In this document: positions 21,016 through 29,634 of the stretch, one piece after another
How the letters are laid out: each line of letters opens with the position of its first letter
Numbering within the stretch: position 1 is the first letter of the stretch
Source of the DNA: UTCFX2 sp963827155
GTDB lineage: Bacteria > Chloroflexota > Anaerolineae > Anaerolineales > UBA4823
Reading direction: 5' to 3'
DNA: 64,000 nucleotides
Assembly: GCA_963827155.1 (NCBI GenBank)
Contig: CAWGZV010000002.1
Span: 868,001 to 932,000, forward strand
Notes under the pieces: generated by a model
Told to the model about the DNA's origin: nothing
Seen by the model: only the letters and a program-made list of their open reading frames with translations
Databases searched by the model: none
Translations under genes and position numbers: made by a program

Positions 21016-22422
21016 TTACAGCTCCACGATCGCCAGGTCGCTCAGCACTTCCTCCAGGCTGGCATAACAATCGGAACGTTCTGGGGCGCACATCCGGCTG
21101 ATTACTTCAACAGCGCCGGTGGGATCATGCATATAGTTCAGGCTTTCTGGTTTGCTCAGCTCCTCTCTCAACAGCTGGGGATCGATCGCGATCCCCTTAC
21201 CTCCTAAGACCGCGTCAACGTCATGGCGCGGCGGCTGCCCGGTGATCAGCTGGTAGAAGACCAGGCCTAACGAATAGATATCGGCAGCCGGGGCTACATC
21301 GCGCGGATTCTGCCAGACGGCGGGCGCCACATAACGCCGATCGAAATGCTCGTGCACCGAGCTCGCAATGCTGAGGTTAGGCGCGTCCGGGATGTAAGCC
21401 AGGTCGAAGTTCGCAAGCTTGACTCGATCGGGCGCTACCACGATATTCTCCGGTCGCACGTCACGGTGAATGACGCCCTTACGGTGGGCGTAGGCAAGAC
21501 CCGCAGCCGCACCTTCGATAATTCTCTTCTTCTCCTGCCAGATCATTGGCTCACCTGGCCCCTGCTCCATCAGGATTTCAAGCCGCCGCCCCTTTTCGAG
21601 GTACTCGATCGGTTCAACAAAACTGTCGTCATTCCAGGCGAACATGTCGCCGGTGCGCATCAGGTTTGGATGGCTGCCCAACAGCCTGAAGGCATCTTGC
21701 CCGTGGAAGATCTCTCGGATACGGTACTGTCTCTCTTCCTCCGAGGCATAGACATCAAAATGGTAAACCTTCAGGATGGTCAGCGGTTGAGTTTTGATGA
21801 AGCGGTGGCTGGCAAGAAAAATGGTGAAGCGGTCATCTTGATCGACCTTCTGCACGATGTCATACAGCCCGATCTGCTTGACCGGCGAGGCTGGTTTTGT
21901 GAAAGACATCGCTTCGCCGATCATACTGTAAAGCGGCGTGATATCGCGCGAGCTTACCGGCAGCTGATCGGGATCATCCATGCGCTTCAGGGCTTCACGC
22001 ACGTGCAGCACACGGCTGGCTTGATCGTCCCGGATCCGGATGCGCGATTTATCGTCGGTCAGGAGCACAAGCGTGTCGACAAAGACATCCTCCAGTCGGG
22101 GGGAGTACTGGCGCAGTTTGTTCGCCAGGATCTTGGATTTCTTATTTGCCAGCGGGATCGGGCTCGGATAGACGAAGCCGTTTTCGAAGACCCATTGCTG
22201 AACGTTGCCGCGGATATCCCCCTGGTATCCTTTCACCTCGACATGGTAAACAGCATGCGGGGCGAGCACAGCGATGTCATATTCGTAAGGCAGGCCGCGC
22301 CCGGTAGTCAGCTCAAAGTTGTGAAAGAGCGTGAAATCTTCCGCCAACCCCTTACCTAATCGCCGGATGGCTCTGCTCTCGCTGTCGTTTTCTGGGATTC
22401 CAATTCGGCGGATAACTGCCAT
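21016..22422 (-). CDS. NERD-domain Ser/Thr protein kinase-like protein
   Basis: A 468-residue two-domain protein. The N-terminal NERD (nuclease-related) domain shows DIAVLAP...YHVEVKGYQG, with Asp49, Glu62 and Lys64 in the restriction-enzyme-like D-ExK pattern. From about residue 185 a protein-kinase fold follows: Lys in ILKVYHFD, the catalytic loop HRDVRPEN (319-326), an APAVWQNPRDVAPAADIYSLG stretch and C-lobe. The DFG triplet reads N338-F339-D340, so the usual Mg-binding Asp is Asn and Gly is Asp. It may be a weak or pseudo-kinase. GGAG precedes the ATG. NERD-kinase pairs occur in BREX PglW, but no BREX genes are here. Confidence 0.8.
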   Translation of the reverse strand: MAVIRRIGIPENDSESRAIRRLGKGLAEDFTLFHNFELTTGRGLPYEYDIAVLAPHAVYHVEVKGYQGDIRGNVQQWVFENGFVYPSPIPLANKKSKILANKLRQYSPRLEDVFVDTLVLLTDDKSRIRIRDDQASRVLHVREALKRMDDPDQLPVSSRDITPLYSMIGEAMSFTKPASPVKQIGLYDIVQKVDQDDRFTIFLASHRFIKTQPLTILKVYHFDVYASEEERQYRIREIFHGQDAFRLLGSHPNLMRTGDMFAWNDDSFVEPIEYLEKGRRLEILMEQGPGEPMIWQEKKRIIEGAAAGLAYAHRKGVIHRDVRPENIVVAPDRVKLANFDLAYIPDAPNLSIASSVHEHFDRRYVAPAVWQNPRDVAPAADIYSLGLVFYQLITGQPPRHDVDAVLGGKGIAIDPQLLREELSKPESLNYMHDPTGAVEVISRMCAPERSDCYASLEEVLSDLAIVEL

Positions 22423-22457
22423 ACGTCACTCCTTGAAATATAGTCTGCAATTCTAAT

Positions 22458-23240
22458 CTATGTGTTGTCGATCTTGGCTTCGTCCAGGTGAAGCTTGATC
22501 TGCTCTAACAGATCGCTCCGCACTCGAACGTAATCTATGTTGGCTACCCAGGCATGCGCAACCAGTTTTACGCTGGTTTCGGCAAGCTCCTGCACTTCGA
22601 TTGTCGGTACGGGCTCGGATAATACCAAGGAATGCGAACGCATAATTTGAACCAGCTGATCTCTGACTTGCCCGATATGGGCATCCAAACCAACGCTGAC
22701 CGGAAGATCGATCCGGCGTGAATCATAAGAGGAATAATTCCGGATGTTGCTGCGGATGACTGCAGAATTTGGCACGATCACCTTCAAATTATCTGGCGTT
22801 CTCAGAATGGTGGAGAAGATCTGGACTTCTTCGACCAAACCGCTGGTGCCGCCAGCTTCGACATAATTATTAATCGCATAGGGTCGGAAAAGCAAAATCA
22901 TCAATCCTGCAGCTAAATTTGAAAGACTGTCTTTGATCGCAAGACCAATCGCTACACCAACTGAAGCCAGCAAGGCGGTGAAACTGGTGGTCTGGAAGCC
23001 TGCCTGGCTCAACGCCGCGATCACGACCGCTGCCATCAGCCCGAAGAAGAGCAAGGTCTGGGTGAATCGGATCACCATCTCGTCCATCTTGGCGCGTTCC
23101 ATCGATCGAACGGTATAGCGCGTGATCAATTTCGCGATCCAACGACCGATAAAATAGACCAGCAGCGCAGTGACCAGCCCCCAAAGGATGCTGATCATGT
23201 CTCGATTTGCCCAATCGACCATCAGTTTAAAATTCTCCAT
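22458..23240 (-). CDS. MscS-family small-conductance mechanosensitive channel
   Basis: A 260-residue MscS protein. Three N-terminal helices (residues about 15-35, 55-80, 85-110) end in the pore-lining GVAIGLAIKDSLSNLAAG. Then come the beta domain FRPYAINNYVEAGG...GLVEEVQIFSTIL.TPDN..V.VPNS and an alpha/beta C-terminus ending in LLEQIKLHLDEA. It opens under membrane tension and releases osmolytes. GGAG sits before the ATG. It lies 35 bp upstream of the NERD-kinase gene and follows the two ABC ATPase genes, so co-transcription is likely. Confidence 0.9.
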   Translation of the reverse strand: MENFKLMVDWANRDMISILWGLVTALLVYFIGRWIAKLITRYTVRSMERAKMDEMVIRFTQTLLFFGLMAAVVIAALSQAGFQTTSFTALLASVGVAIGLAIKDSLSNLAAGLMILLFRPYAINNYVEAGGTSGLVEEVQIFSTILRTPDNLKVIVPNSAVIRSNIRNYSSYDSRRIDLPVSVGLDAHIGQVRDQLVQIMRSHSLVLSEPVPTIEVQELAETSVKLVAHAWVANIDYVRVRSDLLEQIKLHLDEAKIDNT

Positions 23241-23335
23241 TGGATTTTCTCCACTATTTCGATGGATGATAATTTCGGACTAAATAATTGTCTATGCGCA
23301 ATATTCTCGTTCGGATGGTTGTTCAATTCAACACC

Positions 23336-24412
23336 TCACCAATAATCTTCCGGGCTTCCGCCGAGTTCGAGCTTCAGACCTTCACAGACTACACCGCTCG
23401 AACCTGCCCGGCTCGCTTGAAGCGCAAGACCTGCCTGGTGGAGCGCAGCTTCATCCACCAGGTCGCCAGGCTGGAAATCCCGTTGACCTGCTTCTGAAAC
23501 GATGCTCGCGTTCCCTGGCACAGCCTCCAAACAGCCGCTCGTCACAATCAGCAATCCAAACTCAGGATTGATGGACTCTCCGGCAGCGAGGCGGAAGGGG
23601 CGGCTTAGATGCGCCAGTTTGAGCAGCGCAGCGTGACTCAGCTCTGGAAAAACCTGGACCAGCGCCGGTGGGATCAGCTCGCCGTCGGAAAGAATTAACG
23701 AGCGCTGGGTCTGTCTGGCGAGCAGGCTATCGTGCGTCACCAGCAGGACCGTTTTCCCCACCCCAACCTGCTCCTGAAAGAGCTGCATCACCTGTTCGGC
23801 AGTTCGGGTGTCCAGGTTGCCGGTCGGCTCGTCGGCTACCAGAATTGGCGGATCTGTGGCGAGGGCACGCGCCACGGCGGCGCACTGCTGCTGTCCGCCA
23901 GATACCACTGTCGGCAGCGCATGCTCAAAACCCTTCAATCCAACCCGTTCTAAGAGCTTTCCGGCTCGAATCTCACGCTCTGCAGGTGGAAAACAATCGC
24001 ACAAATCCATTGGGAGCATTACGTTTTCAATCAGCGAAAGCATCGGCAGCAGCTGAAAAAACTGAAACACGATCCCCAGGTTTCTGCCGCGCCAGGCAGC
24101 CATCTCGCTCTCACCGAGGGTGTGCAGGCGCATCCCACCAATGGTCACACTGCCGCTGGTCGGATGATCAATTCCGGTGAGCATATTCAGCAAGGTGGAT
24201 TTTCCGCTGCCGGAGCGACCGACGATGCTGACAAACTCTCCTGCGAAAACGTCAAGATTGATGCCTTTCAAGACCGTCACCTCGCCTGCGGCGCTTTGGA
24301 AGGTCTTCACCACGGTTTGCATCGATATCAAGGGATGGTTTGGTCTCGCCAAATTGGAGCCATGCTTCGTTCCCGAAGGACCAATGCGCTCGAAATCAGG
24401 GGAGGTTTCCAA
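23336..24412 (-). CDS. ABC transporter ATPase (LolD/MacB-like) with C-terminal cNMP-binding-like domain
   Basis: A 358-residue protein. Residues about 30-255 are an ABC domain: Walker A GRSGSGKSTLL, signature VSGGQQQCAAVARAL (Cys where Arg is usual), Walker B ILVADEPTGNLD and the H-loop LLVTHD. The last ~100 residues look like a cyclic-nucleotide-binding-type barrel (FPELSHAALLKLAHLSRPF, LLIVTSGCLEAV, FQPGDLVDEAAL). This is an unusual addition to this ATPase type. The start is TTG at 24412, backed by GGGAGG four bases upstream; it overlaps the preceding ATPase gene by 17 bp. It probably powers an FtsX-type permease such as the one at 15.8-18.2 kb. Confidence 0.85.
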   Translation of the reverse strand: METSPDFERIGPSGTKHGSNLARPNHPLISMQTVVKTFQSAAGEVTVLKGINLDVFAGEFVSIVGRSGSGKSTLLNMLTGIDHPTSGSVTIGGMRLHTLGESEMAAWRGRNLGIVFQFFQLLPMLSLIENVMLPMDLCDCFPPAEREIRAGKLLERVGLKGFEHALPTVVSGGQQQCAAVARALATDPPILVADEPTGNLDTRTAEQVMQLFQEQVGVGKTVLLVTHDSLLARQTQRSLILSDGELIPPALVQVFPELSHAALLKLAHLSRPFRLAAGESINPEFGLLIVTSGCLEAVPGNASIVSEAGQRDFQPGDLVDEAALHQAGLALQASRAGSSGVVCEGLKLELGGSPEDYW

Positions 24413-25193
24413 TGGACCTCCCTACAGCCTCTCGCCGAAATCTTTCTTCCCCTACAATTTCCCCGTCCTGGATCTCGAGCAGGCGCGAAACCCGATCACT
24501 CAGCAGGCGTTCATGGGTGACCATTAAGATCGTTTTACCCCGCTCAACCAGCCGCTCAAAGATCGCGATGATCACATCGGCGGTGATCAAATCGAGCCGA
24601 CCGGTGGGTTCATCCGCCACAATCAAAGCCGGGTCGTTTGCCAGAGCACGGGTAATGGCAACCCGCTGCTGCTGCCCGCCCGAGATCTGCGAAGGCAGTT
24701 TATGCGCATGTTCTGCCAGCTCCACCTCCTGCAGCAGATCGAACGCCCTCTGCCGGCTCTGGCGCCGATGGTAAAGCCCGCAGAAATCCATCGGGAGCAT
24801 GACATTTTCCAACAGAGTCAGGTTCGGGATCAGGTGGAATGACTGGTAAACCACCCCCAGGTTGCGTCCGCGCCAGAGCGCCAGCCGGTTTTCGTTAAGC
24901 GAGTGGATCTCGACCCCGTTCACCTGCACCGATCCTGAGGTCAGGTGATCAGTGCCGCAGATCATGTTGACGAGGGTGGTCTTCCCTGATCCAGACTTTC
25001 CGGTGATGGCGATAAACTCGCCTGGAAACACCTGCAGGTCAATTCCCTTCAATGCCAAAAATTCTCCAGCCGCGCTTGGGTACACTTTAACTACCTGACG
25101 CAGCTGGATTATAGGCGAGATATGCGGTGATCTGGCGGAGAGCGGCAAATCGGGGGATTGAGCGCCAGTTTCGGCGGTAGTTGCGTCGGTCAT
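24396..25193 (-). CDS. ABC transporter ATPase (LolD/MacB-like)
   Basis: A 265-residue ATP-binding subunit. Walker A is GKSGSGKTTLV, the Q-loop region YQSFHLIPNLTLLENVMLP, the signature ISGGQQQRVAITRAL, Walker B LIVADEPTGRLD and the H-loop LMVTHE. The MDFCGLYHRRQ linker and overall length fit the MacB/LolD subgroup that works with FtsX-fold permeases. The ATG ends at 25193, with a TTG codon just before it; there is no clear Shine-Dalgarno. It is the first gene of a minus-strand run that includes the second ATPase, MscS, the NERD kinase, the glucosidase and the permease. Confidence 0.88.
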   Translation of the reverse strand: MTDATTAETGAQSPDLPLSARSPHISPIIQLRQVVKVYPSAAGEFLALKGIDLQVFPGEFIAITGKSGSGKTTLVNMICGTDHLTSGSVQVNGVEIHSLNENRLALWRGRNLGVVYQSFHLIPNLTLLENVMLPMDFCGLYHRRQSRQRAFDLLQEVELAEHAHKLPSQISGGQQQRVAITRALANDPALIVADEPTGRLDLITADVIIAIFERLVERGKTILMVTHERLLSDRVSRLLEIQDGEIVGEERFRREAVGRSIGNLP

Positions 25194-25289
25194 CAAGGGA
25201 TTATTCTGTCTAACGGAATGCGCAGACCATTATACAACCCCGAGATGAACTGTACATGAATTCTTTTTATTTAGTCGAAATGAACGAAT

Positions 25290-27019
25290 TCAGCGCATCT
25301 CCGTAAGCCAATCGGTCATTTGCGCTTCAACCTCTGCCGCTGTCCGCAGCTCGAGCACCTGGTTTGCGATATTTACGGCATCAGAACGGTTGAGCGAGCT
25401 GATCAGCGCCTTGGCGGCAGGGATCAAGCGCGGCGCCATGCTGAATTCATCTAATCCCATCCCCAGAAGGATCGGGATCGCTTTCTGCATCCCGGCCAGC
25501 TCACCGCACATCCCGCACCAGATCCCGGCCCTGTGCGCTGCGTCGATCGTCTGACGGATCAGCCGCAGCACGGCAGGGTGGAGCGGCTGAAAGAGCTTGG
25601 CGACACGTTCGTTGGTGCGGTCGACCGCCAGTGTGTATTGGGTCAGGTCGTTGGTTCCCAGGCTTAGAAAATCGCACTCAGCCGCAAGCAGGTCTGACAG
25701 CACCGCCGCCGCTGGAGTCTCAACCATGATTCCGACCGGGATATTCTCAGCATGCTCCAGCCCTTCATGCTCCAGCTCCAGGCGGGATTCGGCAAGCGCC
25801 TGCTTCGCGCTTCTCAGCTCTTCCACCGAGGCGATCATTGGAAACATGACCAGGACCTTAAAGCCAACCGCAGCTCTCAAGATGGCGCGCAGCTGGGTGC
25901 GGAACAGGTCAGGGCTGTCCAGGGATATACGGACCGCCCGCCAGCCCAGGAATGGGTTCAGCTCTTTATCAAATTCCAGGTATGAAGGCGGCTTATCGCC
26001 GCCAATGTCAAACGTCCGAACGATGACGGGACGGTCGCCAAGGGCGCTGAATATCTGGCGGTAAAGGCGGAGCTGGTGTTCTTCATCCGGGGGCTGGGAT
26101 TGGTTCAGATACATGAACTCCGTCCGCAGCAGCCCGAACTCCATCTGCTCCATATTTGACCGCATCGCGAGCCAACTCAACTTCGCCGATGTTCGCGCCG
26201 ATTTCCACCTGCACCCCGTCCATCGTGCGCGCCGGCTCGGATGCCGCCGCTTCAAGAAGGGTGAGCTTAGCCTTCTCCGCCGCCGCGCGGCTTTCAAGCT
26301 CTTTCCGGGTCGCCTCATCAGGCTCAATGATGATTTCACCTTCGAAACCATTCAGGGCGGCAACCGCCCCATCAGGGATGCGCTCGAGCAGCGCCGCACC
26401 CAACCCAACGACAGCCGGGATCCCCAATGTGCGCGCCAGGATGGCTGTATGCGAGGTGAACCCGCCGACGGCGGTGCAGAATCCGAGCGTGAACTCCGGG
26501 CGCAGGGCGGCGGTGTCGGAAGGGGTCAGATCGTAAGCGGCTACGATCACCGGCTCGTGGAGCGAATCCGAACGAGGATCCCTGATTCCCTAACAGGATG
26601 CGCAGGATCCGGTCAGCGACATCTTGAACATCGGCAGATCGGGCGGCGAAGAGCGGGACTTTCATGCCTTTCAGCAGTTCGGCGATCTCCTCCGAAGCCT
26701 CCCGCAGCGATTTTTCCACCGACAGACCGCGCCGCAGCCCAGCCGACACGCCATCCAGCAGCATCGGATCTCTCGCCATGGCGGCGTGCGCTTCGAAAAT
26801 CGCAGCGGTTTTTGGATCGGCGCGAGCGGATAAGCCCTTCTTAAGCTCTTCCAGCTCCAAGACCGCCTGCTCCACTGCCGCATTGAAGCGCCTCAGCTCT
26901 TCTTCGAAAGGGCCAGACGGAAGTTCTGGGATCACCAGCGCTGCCGGTTGATATCGAAAAACTGGTCCAATCTGCAGCCCCGCGGCTGCCGGGATGCCTT
27001 TCAGCTTGATCTCAACCAT
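25290..27019 (-). CDS. ptsI: PTS phosphotransferase enzyme I (two frameshifts)
   Basis: Three frames make one ~576-residue EI. It takes phosphate from PEP and passes it to HPr. The N-terminal part (26590-27019) starts VEIKLKGIPAAAGLQIGP. The phospho-His loop is GGFTSHTAILART (frame 26083-26550). The PEP-binding C-terminal barrel (25290 to about 26136) contains GLLRTEFMYL, RTFDIGGDKP, SLGTNDLTQY, and the active-site Cys in GMCGELAG. The breaks are near 26575 and at about 26136, where removing one base restores GVGLLRTEF. AGGAG precedes the ATG. It is the last gene of the long PTS operon, after the HAD gene. Confidence 0.88.
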
Positions 27020-27049
27020 AAACCTGCTCCTGGATGAAAAGATCCACGA

Positions 27050-27775
27050 TCAAGCCTCCTGGATTGACCTGCCCAGTAGCGCTTCGAAAGCTGCTGGCAG
27101 ATCTGTGAGATCCGGCAGCAGACCTTCAGGCTGGTACTGGTCCAGTTCTTCCAGGCTGCTGAAGCCTGTAGCCACCCCCACGGCCCGGATCCCCAGGTGG
27201 TGGGCGGTCTGTATGTCATTAGGGGAATCTCCAATCGCGGTGATCTGCCTGCCAACCACCTCGATGGCATATTCCACCTGGGCGCGCTGGATCGCATCGT
27301 GCACCAAGTCTCGGCGCAGACGAGCCAGGTCGCCCATGACCCGCACCGGAAAATATCCCACAAGTCCTGTTCGTTTCAATACGGTATGGGCGGTGCGGCG
27401 CAGGGTGCCGGTTACAAGGGCGCGCGGGATGCCTCGCTCGATGAACACATCCAAAAGGTCCAGAACGCCCGGCAAGATTACGCTCTCGATTGGTTCAGGC
27501 AGGCGTTCGACCGTCAGGTCAGCCAGCCTCCGAGCTGCATGCGGCATGGTCGCTTCAATCACCGCCTCGGCTACCCCCTGGGCGCGGCAGGATTCTCGCA
27601 GGAACTGCAGCTGAGGCTTACCCTGCACCGGTACCTCGGGAGGAAAGCCCTTGATCCCCCAGACCTCCATGGATAAGATCTCAATTGCTGCCAGGTGGGC
27701 GTCCATAATATCCACCAGGGTGCCGTCCAGGTCAAAAAGCACAAGCTCTACGCGTTCAATGTTTGAAGTGGTCAT
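27050..27775 (-). CDS. HAD-superfamily phosphatase, phosphoglycolate phosphatase-like
   Basis: A 241-residue HAD hydrolase. Motif I is LFDLDGTLVD with the nucleophile Asp, followed by a helical cap. Motif II is ALVTGT, then a Lys-containing stretch (LKRTGLVGYFP), and motif III/IV is AIGDSPNDIQTAHHLG. This is the layout of the phosphoglycolate phosphatase/beta-phosphoglucomutase group. It likely dephosphorylates a small sugar phosphate. Being between the redoxin-lipoprotein and EI genes of the PTS operon, it may act on an intermediate of the imported sugar or relieve its accumulation. No Shine-Dalgarno is clear before the ATG. Confidence 0.85.
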   Translation of the reverse strand: MTTSNIERVELVLFDLDGTLVDIMDAHLAAIEILSMEVWGIKGFPPEVPVQGKPQLQFLRESCRAQGVAEAVIEATMPHAARRLADLTVERLPEPIESVILPGVLDLLDVFIERGIPRALVTGTLRRTAHTVLKRTGLVGYFPVRVMGDLARLRRDLVHDAIQRAQVEYAIEVVGRQITAIGDSPNDIQTAHHLGIRAVGVATGFSSLEELDQYQPEGLLPDLTDLPAAFEALLGRSIQEA

Positions 27776-27826
27776 TCAACAAAGCCCAATCGCTAATTTT
27801 GCAGCATCTTTCAACGTCTTCATCTG

Positions 27827-28390
27827 TCACTCAGGCTTCACCTTGATCAGCTGCTGGAGCACCTTCCGCGGTTTCAGACCGCGCCCGATGAGCTGGGTGC
27901 TGCCATCTGGACTGATCAATATCAGCGGGGTTGCCGAAACAAACAGAACAATATCGCCGAACTCAGCGATCATGCGCTTGATCATCTCTTCTGGGACAAC
28001 TGCCGAGCGCCAGGAAATATTATTTTTCTCGGCATGCCTGTTCAGGATGAATTCGGTCTCCTTGGGCTCCATATCGAGGGAGATGACCACCACCTGATCG
28101 TCCGTCCAGTCAGCGCTAGCCAGCTGGATCTGCTGCTGCTGGAGCAGACAGTTGATGCACCAGACCGCCATCAGGTCGATGAGAACCCATTTCCCGGAAA
28201 AATCCGCCACCCGAAAACTCTCCCCGCTGCGCACATCTTTGAGCGGGATCTCCCGCCAATCCAGCCCGGATGGAATGGGGGAAGGCGTCGCGACTGGCGC
28301 CTGCCGGTTTGCGCAGCCAGACAGGAACAGCAGCGTGAAGATGAATAGACCGTTCGCGATCCGAAGGATTTGCGGAGAAATCGGTTTCAT
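27827..28390 (-). CDS. TlpA-like redoxin-domain lipoprotein
   Basis: A 187-residue exported protein. A lipoprotein signal ends in LLFLSGC (Cys26), followed by a Pro/Thr-rich linker and a thioredoxin fold from about residue 48. The redox motif is WCINC (residues 77-81), with VVISLDMEP and the cis-Pro stretch SATPLILISPDG. It may reduce or oxidise disulfides outside the membrane, like TlpA/ResA. Its ATG overlaps the stop of the DapA-like gene (ATGA), so it is co-translated with sugar-lyase genes. That partnership is odd, because thiol-redox lipoproteins have no known role in PTS sugar use. Confidence 0.85.
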   Translation of the reverse strand: MKPISPQILRIANGLFIFTLLFLSGCANRQAPVATPSPIPSGLDWREIPLKDVRSGESFRVADFSGKWVLIDLMAVWCINCLLQQQQIQLASADWTDDQVVVISLDMEPKETEFILNRHAEKNNISWRSAVVPEEMIKRMIAEFGDIVLFVSATPLILISPDGSTQLIGRGLKPRKVLQQLIKVKPE

Positions 28391-29295
28391 AAAGCTTCCA
28401 GCGCCTCAGGACGCCAATATTCGGACATCCGATCCATCGCCTGGTGCACTTTTGCAGCCTGGACCGAGTCCAGCGGAAGCATCGGCGGGCGCGGCGCGCC
28501 GACATCGACACCGCGCAAGGCCAGGATCGTGTAAGCGGTGGGCACAGACGGACCGATATGAAGCGCGTCCCAAAGCTTGAGGATATTGGTCTGCCAACGA
28601 GCGCGCTCATCAGGTGTAGAGCTCTCATCCAGGACCACTTTGTGAAAGTGAGCCATGGCTTCTGGAAAGACATTCGCCAGCCCGGCAACACAGCCGCGCA
28701 CGCCCATTGCAAATGCCGGGAGCATCAGGCTCTCTGAGCCCATCACTACATCAAAATCAGGCTGATCGATGTCGCGCAGCATCAAATACAGCTTGCCGAT
28801 ATCGAAAGAGCTGTCTTTGACTCCTGCCAGACCTTCATGCGCAAGTTGTTTGAGCAGCCCCACTGGGATTGGATTGCCGGTCGTCTTGGGGTTATCGTAA
28901 GCGTAGACCGGGATTTTAACGGCATGCACCAGCGCCAGAAAATATTCTCGCAGAGCGGCATCGCCGTAGGTGTAATACCATGGCGGGGTAGCCGACACCG
29001 CCGCGGCGCCGTGATCCTGGGCATGGCGAGCAAGCCGCACCGCGCTGCCTGTGTCAATCGCGCCGACATGGGCAATCAGCGGGAGCCTTCCCGCAAGCTG
29101 GTCGCTCACGATCTCGAGCACATACTGGCGTTCCTCGACGCTCAGCAACGGCCCAGAGCCGTATGAACCGCAAACAAACAATCCGTTCACGTGCGGGATC
29201 AAGAAATCCACAAAAGCCCTTAAGCGGTGCTCGGAGACGCTTCCATCCGGGTCGAAGGGCGTCAACATCGGAGGGACTACTCCCTGGATTTTCAC
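28387..29295 (-). CDS. DapA-family (DHDPS/NAL) aldolase
   Basis: A 302-residue TIM-barrel class I aldolase. The family landmarks are VVPPMLTPFDPDGSV at the start, GLFVCGSYGSGP, the Tyr in YAYDNP (Tyr133), and the Schiff-base Lys in AGVKDSS (Lys160). The family condenses or cleaves pyruvate-type substrates: DapA, N-acetylneuraminate lyase, KDG aldolase, and 5-keto-4-deoxyglucarate dehydratase. The usual GTTGE is GSYGSG here. No lysine-biosynthesis gene is near, and it sits in a PTS operon, so a sugar-acid aldolase or dehydratase role is more likely than DapA. The start is GTG, with GAAAGG some bases upstream. Confidence 0.85.
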   Translation of the reverse strand: MKIQGVVPPMLTPFDPDGSVSEHRLRAFVDFLIPHVNGLFVCGSYGSGPLLSVEERQYVLEIVSDQLAGRLPLIAHVGAIDTGSAVRLARHAQDHGAAAVSATPPWYYTYGDAALREYFLALVHAVKIPVYAYDNPKTTGNPIPVGLLKQLAHEGLAGVKDSSFDIGKLYLMLRDIDQPDFDVVMGSESLMLPAFAMGVRGCVAGLANVFPEAMAHFHKVVLDESSTPDERARWQTNILKLWDALHIGPSVPTAYTILALRGVDVGAPRPPMLPLDSVQAAKVHQAMDRMSEYWRPEALEAL

Positions 29296-29340
29296 CTTAA
29301 AGCCTTTCTCTCTAACAAGAATAGATACATAATAGCAGGA

Positions 29341-29634
29341 TTAGCTCGGATTGGGTTCGTCGATCGCCGGCAGCTCTTCGCGCACCAATCGGACCAGGGT
29401 TTCGCCTGCCACTTCTGCCTGCTCTCCGGCGGCGCTGATCAAGATCTCGTGACCTTGTTCGACGCCAAGCGTCAGAATACCAAGGATGCTCTTGGCGTTG
29501 ATTGTGCGCGAATCGGAGGTCAAATTCTTAACCAAGATCTCACAGGGAAAACCGGAGGCGACTTCGACAAAGCGGGCGGCAGGACGGGCGTGGAGCCCAG
29601 AGGGATTGACAATAACAACTCGGAATTCAGGCAT
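29341..29634 (-). CDS. ptsH: Phosphocarrier protein HPr
   Basis: A 97-residue HPr that relays phosphate from EI to the IIA protein. The phospho-His loop is PSGLHARPAARF (His15), and the second conserved site is INAKSILGILTLG (Ser49, the position of regulatory Ser46). No HPr kinase gene is seen in the window, so use of the Ser site is uncertain. A C-terminal tail (ELPAIDEPNPS) extends slightly past the usual 88 residues. The start overlaps the KDPG-aldolase-like stop (TGATG), indicating tight coupling inside the PTS operon. Confidence 0.93.
   Translation of the reverse strand: MPEFRVVIVNPSGLHARPAARFVEVASGFPCEILVKNLTSDSRTINAKSILGILTLGVEQGHEILISAAGEQAEVAGETLVRLVREELPAIDEPNPS

Noticed and set aside
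21346..22359. 337-residue plus-strand frame opposite the NERD-kinase gene
   Set aside because: There is no domain or ribosome site, and the opposite strand carries both NERD and kinase motifs.
21016..22422. A BREX-type phage defence locus based on the NERD-kinase (PglW-like) gene
   Set aside because: The protein is much shorter than PglW and no pglX, pglZ, brxC or similar gene is nearby.
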